Shown here: positions 10,458-18,592 of the stretch, one piece after another
Layout: every line of letters begins with the position of its first letter
How positions within the stretch are numbered: the stretch's first letter is position 1
Assembly: GCA_020849475.1 (NCBI GenBank)
Contig: JADLGE010000018.1
Location: 1-53,972, forward strand
Direction of reading: 5' to 3'
From: Gammaproteobacteria bacterium
Lineage (GTDB): Bacteria > Pseudomonadota > Gammaproteobacteria > Ga0077536
DNA: 53,972 bases
Made by a program: the position numbers and the translations under genes
Notes under the pieces: generated by a model
Seen by the model: only the letters and a program-made list of their open reading frames with translations
What the model was told of the DNA's origin: nothing
Database searches by the model: none

Positions 10458-11231
10458 ATGGCTGCGCTCGATCAACGCCGCCAGGCGATGCTGCAACGCA
10501 TGGGCGTCGATGTGTGGCGGCCGCGTGACGAAGTGGCGGAGATTGAAGCGACGCCGCTCGACGTGGCGCAAGCCGAGGCGGACAGCGAAGCGCAGGCGTC
10601 AAGCACCGTGCCGCCGCCGCGCGAACTGTCCGCGCCCAGCGCATGGGTGTCAGCAGCGACGCTCGATTGGCCGGCGCTCGCCGCCTGCGTCGCCGACTGC
10701 ACGCGCTGCGAACTCAGCCGCACCCGCACCCAGACCGTTTTCGGCGTTGGCGACCGGCAGGCGCGCTGGCTGGTGATCGGCGAAGCGCCGGGCGCCGAGG
10801 AGGACAAGCGCGGCGAACCCTTCGTCGGCCGCGCCGGGCAGTTGCTCAATGCCATGCTGGCGGCGATAGGTTTGGCTCGCGAGGCGGTCTACATCGCCAA
10901 TATTCTGAAATGCCGGCCGCCGCAGAACCGCGATCCCAAGCCCGAGGAAGTGCTGGCCTGTCGCGATTATCTCGACCGCCAGATAGCACTCATCCAGCCC
11001 ACCCTCATTCTTGCGGTCGGCCGCATCGCCGCGCAGAATCTGCTCAAGGTAGACACGCCAATAGGCCGCATGCGCGGGCAACTCCACCATTACGGGGCGC
11101 GGTCGATACCTGTGGTCGTGACCTACCATCCCGCCTACCTGCTGCGCACCCCCAGCGATAAGCGCAAAGCCTGGGACGATCTCTGCATGGCGCTCGCCAC
11201 CTATCGCGAGCGCACGGCCGGTTTGCCATGA
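10458..11231 (+). CDS. Uracil-DNA glycosylase, family 4 (iron-sulfur)
   Basis: Removes uracil from DNA as the first step of base-excision repair. The 257-residue protein starts with a variable, acidic linker of about 75 residues and then the family 4 domain: four cysteines suited to a 4Fe-4S cluster (C81, C84, C152, C168), motif [10 protein letters not shown] (108-116), [13 protein letters not shown], and motif B HPAYLLR (224-230). It lies 8 nt after leuA, and its stop overlaps the rimI start as ATGA, so translation is probably coupled. The pairing with rimI is frequent in beta- and gammaproteobacteria. Confidence 0.93.
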   Translation: MAALDQRRQAMLQRMGVDVWRPRDEVAEIEATPLDVAQAEADSEAQASSTVPPPRELSAPSAWVSAATLDWPALAACVADCTRCELSRTRTQTVFGVGDRQARWLVIGEAPGAEEDKRGEPFVGRAGQLLNAMLAAIGLAREAVYIANILKCRPPQNRDPKPEEVLACRDYLDRQIALIQPTLILAVGRIAAQNLLKVDTPIGRMRGQLHHYGARSIPVVVTYHPAYLLRTPSDKRKAWDDLCMALATYRERTAGLP

Positions 11232-11704
11232 GCGCCCAACCCAAGACCGACAGCGCCGTCATTCGTCCCATGCGGGACGAGGACATCGCGGCCGTGCAGG
11301 ACATCGAGCGGCGCGCCTACGACTTTCCGTGGTCGGCCAGCATCTTTTCCGATTGCCTGCGGGTCGGCTATTGCTGCTGGGTGCTGGACACCGGCGCCGG
11401 GCTCGCGGGCTACGGCATCATGTCGGTGGCGGTCGAAGAGAGCCACATCCTCAACGTGTGCGTGGCGCCCGAGGCGCGGCGCCAGGGCCACGCGCGGGCC
11501 ATGATGAACCATCTCCTGCATACCGGCGCCGAGCACGGCGCACGCATCGCCTATCTCGAAGTCAGGCCATCCAACGCCGGCGCGCTGAAGCTCTATCTCG
11601 ACCTGGGTTTCCGCCATGTCGGCACGCGGCGCGCCTACTACCCGGCGCGCAACGGCCGCGAGGACGCCTTCGTGCTGAGCCTGCCGCTGGTGCCAAAAAC
11701 GTAA
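11228..11704 (+). CDS. rimI: Ribosomal protein S18 alanine N-acetyltransferase
   Basis: GNAT-family acetyltransferase expected to acetylate the N-terminal alanine of ribosomal protein S18. The 158-residue protein shows [19 protein letters not shown], the acetyl-CoA-binding motif [15 protein letters not shown], and the C-terminal [18 protein letters not shown], all typical of RimI. The start overlaps the preceding glycosylase stop by 4 nt. Related GNAT enzymes cannot be fully excluded, but motif spacing and context favour RimI. Confidence 0.88.
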   Translation: MSAQPKTDSAVIRPMRDEDIAAVQDIERRAYDFPWSASIFSDCLRVGYCCWVLDTGAGLAGYGIMSVAVEESHILNVCVAPEARRQGHARAMMNHLLHTGAEHGARIAYLEVRPSNAGALKLYLDLGFRHVGTRRAYYPARNGREDAFVLSLPLVPKT

Positions 11705-11722
11705 GTGCGAATTTATTCGCGC
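11705..11722. repeat. Decayed REP-like palindrome copy
   Basis: GTGCGAAT, TT, ATTCGCGC immediately follows the rimI stop codon. One mismatch in the outer arm and a TT loop mark it as a diverged copy. Confidence 0.6.
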
Positions 11723-11755
11723 CCTCGTTGAGGGATCATGGGCACTGTGGTGGTT

Positions 11756-11783
11756 TGAATGTCAGACTGAAGTCTGACGTTCA
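11756..11783. repeat. Second palindromic repeat, full copy
   Basis: TGAATGTCAGACT (11756-11768), GA, AGTCTGACGTTCA (11771-11783) form 13-bp arms with one mismatch. One arm recurs at 7880-7892. There is no following T-run, so it is not a classical terminator. It lies in the 186-bp gap between rimI and the PagL-like gene. Confidence 0.7.
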
Positions 11784-11890
11784 CAAGGGCATGGCGACCG
11801 CGGCCCGGAGCGCGCCGGCGAGTTGAACGCTCCGCCCTGAACGGCTAACCTCAGGCCTTCCAGAACAACAACATCGGGATTTCATCCGGC

Positions 11891-12460
11891 ATGAAACGTA
11901 CCGCCCTGCTTGCCTCTCTGTCCGGCGCCATGCTCGCCGCCCTGCTGGCCGCTGGGCCGGTGGCCGCTTTCGAACTGGCGCCCGACGCCATCACCATCGA
12001 AGGTGGCATCACCGAAGACCGCGTCGATGCCGACCGCTACGGCGCCAACCTGCGCTGGGACATGAAGCCGCAATGGTTCCAGGTCGGTGACTGGCACATG
12101 GTCAGCTTCGTCGAGTTCGGCATCAATTTCTGGAACAGCTCCAAAGGCCGAACCAATCAGGACGAGCTGTTCGATTTCGGCCTGACGCCAGTGCTGCGTT
12201 ACGAAATGGACCCCAAGCGCGGTTTCGCGCCGTTCATCGAGGGCGGTGTGGGTGTGCACCTGCATACCCGCAACGAGATCAACGACAAGGATTTCGACAT
12301 TCCCTTCGCCTTCGGCAGCCACTTAGGTCTCGGCGCGCGCTTTGGCGAGGGCGGCAAGTACGAACTCATGTATCGCTACCAGCACCAGTCCAACGCCGGC
12401 CTCGGCGACAGCAACCCCGGCATCAATTTCCATGTGATGTCACTGGGTATGCATTTCTGA
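11891..12460 (+). CDS. PagL-like lipid A 3-O-deacylase family outer-membrane protein
   Basis: Predicted outer-membrane beta-barrel that, in the PagL family, removes the 3-O acyl chain of lipid A. The 189-residue precursor has a signal peptide (about residues 1-26, ending in AFA-like small residues) and the family C-terminal motif YRYQHQSNAGLGDSNPGIN. His165 and Ser167 match the PagL catalytic pair, but the position of the catalytic Glu, after NPGI, is Asn179. The protein ends in Phe (GMHF), typical for barrel assembly. It stands alone, with a strong terminator after it. Whether it is active as a deacylase is uncertain. Confidence 0.75.
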   Translation: MKRTALLASLSGAMLAALLAAGPVAAFELAPDAITIEGGITEDRVDADRYGANLRWDMKPQWFQVGDWHMVSFVEFGINFWNSSKGRTNQDELFDFGLTPVLRYEMDPKRGFAPFIEGGVGVHLHTRNEINDKDFDIPFAFGSHLGLGARFGEGGKYELMYRYQHQSNAGLGDSNPGINFHVMSLGMHF

Positions 12461-12476
12461 CAGCGTAACAGCTGAC

Positions 12477-12505
12477 GCATGCGTGCCACCGGCACGCATG
12501 CTTTT
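12477..12505 (+). terminator. Rho-independent terminator
   Basis: A perfect 11-bp stem (GCATGCGTGCC, loop ACC, GGCACGCATGC) is followed directly by TTTT. It lies 17 nt after the PagL-like stop codon and ahead of cysM. Confidence 0.85.
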
Positions 12506-12520
12506 CGGTAAACTGTCGCG

Positions 12521-13411
12521 ATGAACTGGCCCACCCTCGAGCATTTCGTCGGCAATACCCCGCTGGTGCGCCTGCAGCGGCTGCCCGGCAATACCAGCAA
12601 TGTGATCCTCGCCAAGCTCGAGGGCAACAACCCGGCAGGCTCGGTCAAGGACCGACCGGCTCTCAGCATGATCAAGCACGCCGAAGCGCGTGGCGACATC
12701 AAGCCCGGCGACACCCTCATCGAAGCGACCAGCGGCAATACCGGCATCGCACTGGCGATGGTGGCGGCCATGGCCGGCTATCGCATGATTCTCATCATGC
12801 CCGACAACATGACGGCCGAGCGCCGCGCCGCGATGCGCGCCTATGGCGCGGAGCTCGTGCTGGTGTCAGAAAAGGCCGGCATGGAAGCAGCGCGCGATCT
12901 GGCGGCCGCCATGGAAGCGCGTGGCGAAGGCCGCGTGCTCGACCAATTCGCCAATCACGACAATCCGCTCGCGCACTACGGCAGCACCGGGCCCGAGATC
13001 TGGGCCGACACCCACGGCCAGGTCACGCACTTCATCGCCACCATGGGCACCACCGGCACCATCATGGGCAATTCCCAGTATCTCAAAGCCCAGAACCCGG
13101 ACATCCAGATCATCGGCGTGCAGCCGGGCGACGGCGCGCGCATCCCCGGCATCCGTCGCTGGCCACAGGCCTATCTGCCGAAAATCTACGACGCCAGCCG
13201 TGTCGACCGCATCATCGACGTGACGCAGGCGCAGGCCGAAGACATGACCCGTGCCATGGCGCGGGAAGAAGGCATCTTCTGCGGCATTTCGTCGGGCGGC
13301 GCGATGGTCGCGGCGCTGACGGTCAGCAGTGAAGTGCGTGATGCCGTCATCGTCAGCATCGTCTGCGACCGCGGTGATCGCTATCTCTCCACCGGCGTGT
13401 TTCCCGACTGA
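12521..13411 (+). CDS. cysM: Cysteine synthase B (O-acetylserine sulfhydrylase B)
   Basis: PLP enzyme that makes cysteine from O-acetylserine with sulfide or thiosulfate. The 296-residue protein has the PLP lysine (K43) in NNPAGSVKDRPA, the SGNTG substrate loop, and GTTGTIMG binding the cofactor phosphate. The RPA after the lysine and the short length favour CysM over CysK. TAAACT just upstream of the ATG could be a -10 element but would leave almost no leader. The gene follows a terminator, so it needs its own promoter. Confidence 0.93.
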   Translation: MNWPTLEHFVGNTPLVRLQRLPGNTSNVILAKLEGNNPAGSVKDRPALSMIKHAEARGDIKPGDTLIEATSGNTGIALAMVAAMAGYRMILIMPDNMTAERRAAMRAYGAELVLVSEKAGMEAARDLAAAMEARGEGRVLDQFANHDNPLAHYGSTGPEIWADTHGQVTHFIATMGTTGTIMGNSQYLKAQNPDIQIIGVQPGDGARIPGIRRWPQAYLPKIYDASRVDRIIDVTQAQAEDMTRAMAREEGIFCGISSGGAMVAALTVSSEVRDAVIVSIVCDRGDRYLSTGVFPD

Positions 13412-13433
13412 GCACACCCGCGAGCGTCCTGTC

Positions 13434-14222
13434 ATGAATGTGTTCGTGTTCGATATCGAAACCGTGCCGGATGTCGCCACCGCGCGCCGCCTGTGGAATC
13501 TTGACGAACTCGACGATGACGGCGTGGCGGCGGTGATGTACTCCAAGCGTCAGCAGGAGACCGGCGGCGCCAGCGAATTCCTGCGCCACCACCTGCACCG
13601 CATCGTCGCCATCTCGGCGGTGTTCCGTGAACAGGAACGCTTCAACGTGTGGTCGCTCGGCAGCGAGGAAGCCGACGAGGCGGAACTCATCCGGCGCTTC
13701 TTCGAAGGCATCGAGCGCTACACACCGACGCTCGTATCGTGGAATGGCAGCGGTTTCGATCTGCCGGTGCTGCACTATCGCGCGCTGTTGCACGACATCG
13801 CCGCGCCGCGCTACTGGGATACCGGCGATGATGATCGCAACTTCCGCTACAACAATTACCTTGGCCGCTTTCACTGGCGGCATATCGATCTCATGGATGT
13901 GCTGGCCGGCTACCAGGGCCGCGCCACCGTGCCGCTCGATCAAATGGCGGTGATGCTGGGTTTTCCCGGCAAGCTCGGCATGCACGGCAGCGAGGTGTGG
14001 AATCAATTTCGCGCCGGCCATCTGAAAGCCATCCGCGATTACTGCGAGACCGACGTTCTGAACACCTATCTCATCTATCTCAAATTTGAATTCATGCGCG
14101 GCAACCTGACTGCCGGCGCCCTGGGCGAGGAATTTCAGCGCGTGCGCCAGTTTCTCGGCGGCCACGACGCTGAACATTTCGCGACTTTCCTCGCCGCCTG
14201 GGACGCCAGCCATGGCGGGTAA
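13434..14222 (+). CDS. DEDD-type 3'-5' exonuclease (PolB-like exonuclease family)
   Basis: Predicted 3'-5' exonuclease domain protein related to the proofreading domain of family B DNA polymerases but standing alone. The 262-residue product has the three Exo motifs: VFDIETVPD (residues 4-12), VSWNGSGFDLPVL, and DYCETDVLNTYLI, so the metal-binding acidic residues are present. The frame is open from 13329, but the ATG at 13434 gives the expected N terminus. Its stop overlaps the rlmD start by 11 nt. The biological role of this family is poorly known. Confidence 0.85.
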   Translation: MNVFVFDIETVPDVATARRLWNLDELDDDGVAAVMYSKRQQETGGASEFLRHHLHRIVAISAVFREQERFNVWSLGSEEADEAELIRRFFEGIERYTPTLVSWNGSGFDLPVLHYRALLHDIAAPRYWDTGDDDRNFRYNNYLGRFHWRHIDLMDVLAGYQGRATVPLDQMAVMLGFPGKLGMHGSEVWNQFRAGHLKAIRDYCETDVLNTYLIYLKFEFMRGNLTAGALGEEFQRVRQFLGGHDAEHFATFLAAWDASHGG

Positions 14223-15549
14223 TCGCCGCCGCCGCGATGCCGGCCGCGCGCCCGCGCAACTGCTTTCCCTGGAAATCGACAACCTGTCCCACGAGGGACG
14301 CGGTGTCGCGCGCCATGAAGGCAAGACCGTGTTCGTCGATGGCGCGCTGGCCGGTGAACTCGTCACCGCGCGCGTGTTGCGCAAGCATGGCCGCTATGAC
14401 GAAGCCGAGACCGCCGCGGTGTCGCGCGCCAGTGCCGCGCGCGTCACGCCGCGCTGTCCGCATTACGGCGTGTGCGGCGGCTGCAGCTTTCAGCATGCCA
14501 GCGAAGCGCTGCAACTCGAACACAAGCAGGGCGTGCTGCTCGAACTGTTACGTCACCAGGGCGGCCTCGCGGCGCGCCAGGTGGCGGCGCCGATCACGAG
14601 TCCGCAATGGGGCTACCGGCGCAAGGCGCGTCTTGGCGTCAAGTACGTGACCAAGAAAGGCGGCGTGCTGGTCGGCTTTCGCGAACGTGCCAAGCCCTAT
14701 GTCGCCGAATGCCATCAATGCGACATTCTCGATGCGCGCGTCAGCGCCGCCATTCCCGCGCTGCGCACCTTGATAAACGGGCTTTCGATACGCGACAAGC
14801 TGCCGCAGATTGAAGTCGCGGTCGGTGACGATGAAGTGGTGCTGGTGCTGCGCCACCTGGCGCCGCTGACGGCCGACGATCACGCTGCGCTGGTGGACTA
14901 CGGCGCGCGCAGCGGCTTCATCTTGTTGCTGCAGCCAGGCGGCTACGACACTGTCGCGAGCCTCGACGGTCAGCCGCCCGCGCCGCTCACCTACCAGGTC
15001 GAAAACGAAACCATCGCCTTTCTGCCCACCGACTTCACGCAGGTCAATGCGCACATCAACCAGCAGATGGTGGCGCGCGCGCTCAAGCATCTCGATCTCA
15101 AGCCCAGCGACACGGTTGTCGACCTGTTCTGCGGCGTCGGCAATTTCACGCTGCCGATAGCGCGTCGCGCCGGCACCGTGCAGGGCATCGAAGGCGAGGC
15201 GGGCCTGGTGGCGCGCGCCCGCGCCAATGCCGAGCGCAATGGTTTGAGCAATGTCGAATTCGCCTGCGCCAACCTCGAAGACCCGCAGGCGGTCGGCGCC
15301 CTGTCGCTGGCCCATGCCGACAAGCTGCTGCTCGACCCGCCGCGCGCCGGCGCGCTGACGCTCATCGAAGGCCTGCGCTTCGATCAATGCCAGCGCCTGG
15401 TCTATGTGTCGTGCAGCCCGGTCACCTTCGCCCGCGATGCGGCGGTGCTGGTCGCGCGTCACGGCTTCACCCTGGTCGAGACTGGCATCCTCGACATGTT
15501 CCCCAATACCGCCCATGTCGAGTCCCTGTCGCTGTTCGTGCGCGAGTGA
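14212..15549 (+). CDS. rlmD: 23S rRNA (uracil-1939-C5)-methyltransferase
   Basis: SAM-dependent enzyme that methylates U1939 of 23S rRNA. The 445-residue protein has an N-terminal TRAM domain (about 12-70), cysteines for a 4Fe-4S cluster (C82, C88, C91 and C167 or C170), and the methyltransferase core: DFTQVN, VDLFCGVGNFTLP, LLDPPRAGA and the catalytic-cysteine segment VYVSCSPVTFARD. The cluster pattern and length fit RlmD better than RlmC or TrmA. It overlaps the exonuclease gene upstream, and its stop overlaps the next start as GTGA. Confidence 0.93.
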   Translation: MAGNRRRRDAGRAPAQLLSLEIDNLSHEGRGVARHEGKTVFVDGALAGELVTARVLRKHGRYDEAETAAVSRASAARVTPRCPHYGVCGGCSFQHASEALQLEHKQGVLLELLRHQGGLAARQVAAPITSPQWGYRRKARLGVKYVTKKGGVLVGFRERAKPYVAECHQCDILDARVSAAIPALRTLINGLSIRDKLPQIEVAVGDDEVVLVLRHLAPLTADDHAALVDYGARSGFILLLQPGGYDTVASLDGQPPAPLTYQVENETIAFLPTDFTQVNAHINQQMVARALKHLDLKPSDTVVDLFCGVGNFTLPIARRAGTVQGIEGEAGLVARARANAERNGLSNVEFACANLEDPQAVGALSLAHADKLLLDPPRAGALTLIEGLRFDQCQRLVYVSCSPVTFARDAAVLVARHGFTLVETGILDMFPNTAHVESLSLFVRE

Positions 15550-17030
15550 TTAGAGCCGGGCTTGCCTGGCTCGCGCTGTGCCTGCTGCTGGCGGCCTGCG
15601 GACAGCGTGACGACGACGCCATTCGCGTCGGCATTCCGACCGCGCCGTTGACCCTCGATCCACGCTACGCGACCGACGCCCTGTCGGCGCGCGTATCGCG
15701 CCTGCTGCATGCGCCGCTGGTTGAATTCGACGCCGCGGCGCAGCCGGCGCCAGGGCTCGCAAGCTGGCGTCGCCTCACGCCGACCCGCTATGAATTCACG
15801 CTGCGCGATGACGCCAGCTTCAGCAATGGCCGGGCGCTGGTCGCCGATGACGTGGTCGCCACCTATCGCGCGGTGCTCGATGCGGCGCTGGCCTCGCCGT
15901 TGCGCGACGCGCTGCGCAACATCGCTGACGTGCAAGCCGTGGACCCGCGACGCGTGGTGTTTGAACTGCGCCATGCCGATGCGCTGTTTCCCGGCACCCT
16001 CGCCGTCGGCGTGATGGCGGCCGAGGAGGCGCGTGCACCACGCGATGCCTGGCAACTCGCGAGTGGCGCTTTCACACGCGAGCCGTGGCGTATCGATGGC
16101 GATGTGGGGTTGCGCCGACGCGTCGATGGTGCGCGTATCCAGTTGCGCGTGGTGAAAGACGCGACGGTGCGCGCCCTGCAGCTCATCGCCGGTGAAATCG
16201 ACATCGCGCAAGGCAACCTGCCGCCCGAGATGCTGCGCTGGCTGGCCGGGCGCGATGGGCTCAAGGTCATCGAACAGGCCGGCGCCACGATGTCCTATCT
16301 CGGTTTCAACCTCAGCGATCCGGTGCTGGCCGACAGGCGTGTGCGCCAGGCGCTAAGCCATGGCATCGATCGCGCGGCCATCGTGCATTACCTGTTTCGT
16401 GATCTTGCGCAGCCGGCTGCGAGCCTGCTGCCGCCCGCTCATTGGGCGAGTCCGGCCGACATCGCGGTGCCGAGCTACGACCCGGCGCTGGCGCGGCAGC
16501 TGTTGCGCGCGGCGGGCTATGGTGAAAAGCGCTTGCTTGTTCACTACAAGACTTCCGCCGATGCTTTCCGCCTGCGCCTCGCCACCTTGCTTGAGGCGCA
16601 GCTGCGCGACATTGGCGTGGATTTGATCATCGACAGCTTCGACTGGGGCACGTTCTACGCTGACATCGGCGCCGGCCGCTTTCAGCTTTATGGCCTGTCG
16701 TGGGTGGGACTCAAATTGCCGGACATCTACCGTCAGGCCTTCCACAGCGCATCTCGCCCACCGGCCGGCCTCAATCGCGGGCATTACGACGAGCCCGAAC
16801 TCGACGCGCTCATCGAAGCGGCCGAGCAGAGCAGCGATGAGACGCATCGACAACTGCTCTATCACGCCATCGCCAGACGCCTGTTGTACGATGCGCCCTA
16901 TGTGCCTCTCTGGTTCGAAACACAGACCGCGGTGTTGCGCGACGACATCGCCGACTACAGCATCGATGCCGATGGCAGTTTTGATGGCCTGCGCACGGTG
17001 CGGCGGCTGACACACCATGACCGTCATTGA
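15546..17030 (+). CDS. ABC transporter peptide-binding lipoprotein (solute-binding family 5)
   Basis: Periplasmic substrate-binding component of an Opp/Dpp-type importer. Reading from the GTG at 15546 gives a 494-residue lipoprotein with signal peptide and lipobox LLAAC (Cys18). The mature part matches family 5: TAPLTLDPRYATDALS near the start, LRDDASFSNGRALVADDV, LGFNLSDPVLADRRVRQALS and IDRAAIV. The GTGA overlap with rlmD suggests coupled translation. The frame extends further upstream inside rlmD, but the signal peptide supports this start. Matching permeases lie 4.7 kb downstream, and no ATPase gene is in the window. Peptide or muropeptide uptake is an inference. Confidence 0.9.
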   Translation: MIRAGLAWLALCLLLAACGQRDDDAIRVGIPTAPLTLDPRYATDALSARVSRLLHAPLVEFDAAAQPAPGLASWRRLTPTRYEFTLRDDASFSNGRALVADDVVATYRAVLDAALASPLRDALRNIADVQAVDPRRVVFELRHADALFPGTLAVGVMAAEEARAPRDAWQLASGAFTREPWRIDGDVGLRRRVDGARIQLRVVKDATVRALQLIAGEIDIAQGNLPPEMLRWLAGRDGLKVIEQAGATMSYLGFNLSDPVLADRRVRQALSHGIDRAAIVHYLFRDLAQPAASLLPPAHWASPADIAVPSYDPALARQLLRAAGYGEKRLLVHYKTSADAFRLRLATLLEAQLRDIGVDLIIDSFDWGTFYADIGAGRFQLYGLSWVGLKLPDIYRQAFHSASRPPAGLNRGHYDEPELDALIEAAEQSSDETHRQLLYHAIARRLLYDAPYVPLWFETQTAVLRDDIADYSIDADGSFDGLRTVRRLTHHDRH

Positions 17031-17505
17031 TCATCTCGAAATCGATATCTCACGCCAGACCCTGCGCAGCTTCGCCGCCGGCCGTGAGCAGCAGTGCTAC
17101 AGGGTGTCGACCGCGCGCAATGGCGCCGGTGAAATGATGGACAGCGAACGCACACCGCGCGGGGCGCACGAAATTGCCGAGAAGATCGGCGCCGGCTGCG
17201 CCGCCAACACGGTGTTCGTGGCGCGCCGTCCCACCGGTGAAATCTTTGACGCCGAACTCGCCGCGCGTTTCCCTGGTCGCGACTGGATTCTGACCCGCAT
17301 CCTGTGGCTGGCCGGCCGCGATCACGGCTACAACTCCGGCGGCGAGCGCGATACCAAGGCGCGCTACATCTACATCCACGGCACGCCCGACAGCACCGCG
17401 CTCGGGGTGCCCGGCTCGCGCGGCTGCATACGCATGCGCAACGCCGATATCGTGGAATTATTCGAAGCGGTGTCGGTCGGTACGCTTGTCGACATCATCG
17501 CCTAG
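17017..17505 (+). CDS. YkuD-domain L,D-transpeptidase family protein without signal peptide
   Basis: The 162-residue protein is almost only a YkuD catalytic domain. The active-site signature is intact: HGTPDSTALG (His121) and GSRGCIRM (Cys137). There is no signal peptide, membrane segment or LysM domain: the protein begins MTVIDHLEID. It is therefore probably cytoplasmic, unlike the periplasmic enzymes that cross-link peptidoglycan. Cytoplasmic YkuD proteins such as Acinetobacter ElsL/LdtK act as L,D-carboxypeptidases in peptidoglycan recycling, and this is a likely role here. It overlaps the binding-lipoprotein gene by 14 nt. The function is inferred from topology and context. Confidence 0.82.
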   Translation: MTVIDHLEIDISRQTLRSFAAGREQQCYRVSTARNGAGEMMDSERTPRGAHEIAEKIGAGCAANTVFVARRPTGEIFDAELAARFPGRDWILTRILWLAGRDHGYNSGGERDTKARYIYIHGTPDSTALGVPGSRGCIRMRNADIVELFEAVSVGTLVDIIA

Positions 17506-17599
17506 CGTCGCCCGCGGCGCGGCGTTTCAAGCCGCGCGCGAGGCGGCCGCTGTGAAATCCGAAGCACGGTCTGCCCGTGTGTGTAATGCGAGGCTGGCC

Positions 17600-18412
17600 A
17601 TGCCCGACACCCTTCGAGCTCATCGAATGATTCATGCGCGCCCTGTCTGGGGCTGCGTGCTGCTGCTGGCGTTCGCCTGCGCCCCGCCGATACGCGCCGC
17701 CGATGCGGCTTTCACCTGGGCCAGCTTGAGTGGCGAGCAGCAATACATCCTGTCCGGCTTTGCGGCGCGCTGGGCCAAGCTCGATGTCGCGACGCGGAGC
17801 TCACTGGTGGCGCGCGCCGATGCGCGCAGCATGAAGGTCGGTCCGGCGCCGGTGGCGAGTGGCGACGCGGCTGAAAAAGGCAAGACCGTGGGCAAGCCTG
17901 CCGCCAGCTACAAGTCCTCACGGCGGCGCCGCAACCTGTCGGTGGCGGAGGCGAGTCTGTCGGCCCACAGCCTGCGCCTGCGTCGTGCGCTGCGCGATCT
18001 GCCGGGCCTGAGTGTCAATGAGCGCCGCGCGCTGCTCGAGCGCTGGGGTGATTTGACCAGCAGGGAACGTCTCAAAATGGTGGAGCGCTATACCGGTAAT
18101 TCTGACGATGACGAGGCGCTGCGTTTGCAGCAGGCCCTGGCCGACGGCAGCCTGTCCAAGGCCGATCTTGCGCGCGGACTGGCCAGCGGCAAGCTCGATG
18201 CCGGCGATATCAAAGACGCCCTGAATCGCGGCAGCCTGTCCGCCGGAACGCTCAAGGAAGGCATCGCCTCCCGCAGTATCTCGGCCGAAAACGTCGAGCG
18301 TGTGATGCGCGAGGGCAATATCGAATCGAAGACCTTGAGCAACGCCATCGACCACCACCGCAGCCCGTCCGACGGCGTGCCCACCACCCTCAGCCCGTCT
18401 TCGTCGCCCTGA
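17600..18412 (+). CDS. DUF3106-like exported protein with five 14-residue repeats
   Basis: Uncharacterised 270-residue protein with a signal peptide (about 1-34). Two DUF3106-like segments are visible: WASLSGEQQYILSGFAARWA (residues 40-59) and LPGLSVNERRALLERWGDL (134-152). These resemble the L-x-x-x-x-R and W-x-x-L patterns of that family, and about 70 basic and Ala/Lys-rich residues separate them. The C-terminal part (179-248) is five tandem 14-residue units following the pattern A/G-L-x-x-G-x-L-S-x-x-x-L-x-x, probably helical. The ATG at 17600 follows GAGG by 6 nt; an ATG at 17627 is possible. Partner and function are unknown. Confidence 0.72.
   Translation: MPDTLRAHRMIHARPVWGCVLLLAFACAPPIRAADAAFTWASLSGEQQYILSGFAARWAKLDVATRSSLVARADARSMKVGPAPVASGDAAEKGKTVGKPAASYKSSRRRRNLSVAEASLSAHSLRLRRALRDLPGLSVNERRALLERWGDLTSRERLKMVERYTGNSDDDEALRLQQALADGSLSKADLARGLASGKLDAGDIKDALNRGSLSAGTLKEGIASRSISAENVERVMREGNIESKTLSNAIDHHRSPSDGVPTTLSPSSSP
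18134..18343 (+). repeat. Five tandem 42-bp (14-codon) protein repeats
   Basis: Units start at residues 179, 193, 207, 221 and 235 of the DUF3106-like protein. The repeat is clear in protein (ADGSLSKADL, ASGKLDAGDI, NRGSLSAGTL, ASRSISAENV, REGNIESKTL) but diverged at the DNA level, which points to old duplication kept by selection rather than recent slippage. Confidence 0.8.
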
Positions 18413-18592
18413 CCGCCAGCGCCCGTCTGCGGACTTTTGTCACGAAAGGTGAACTCGCCCATCAAGTCCGACTGACGGCGGCCGACACAGCCACAGCAAG
18501 CACCCGGAGCGACCATCAAACGACTGCGCTCACGCAGCCGCGGGGCCGCTACCAGAATAATCGTGCGCCTCGCCCAGGCCGGAGTCATGTTC

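Noticed and set aside
8848..10644. Long open frame on the minus strand opposite leuA
   Set aside because: Shadow of leuA with no recognisable domain and no ribosome-binding site.
13353..14384. Long open frame on the minus strand opposite the exonuclease gene
   Set aside because: Antisense shadow; the plus-strand product has all three exonuclease motifs.
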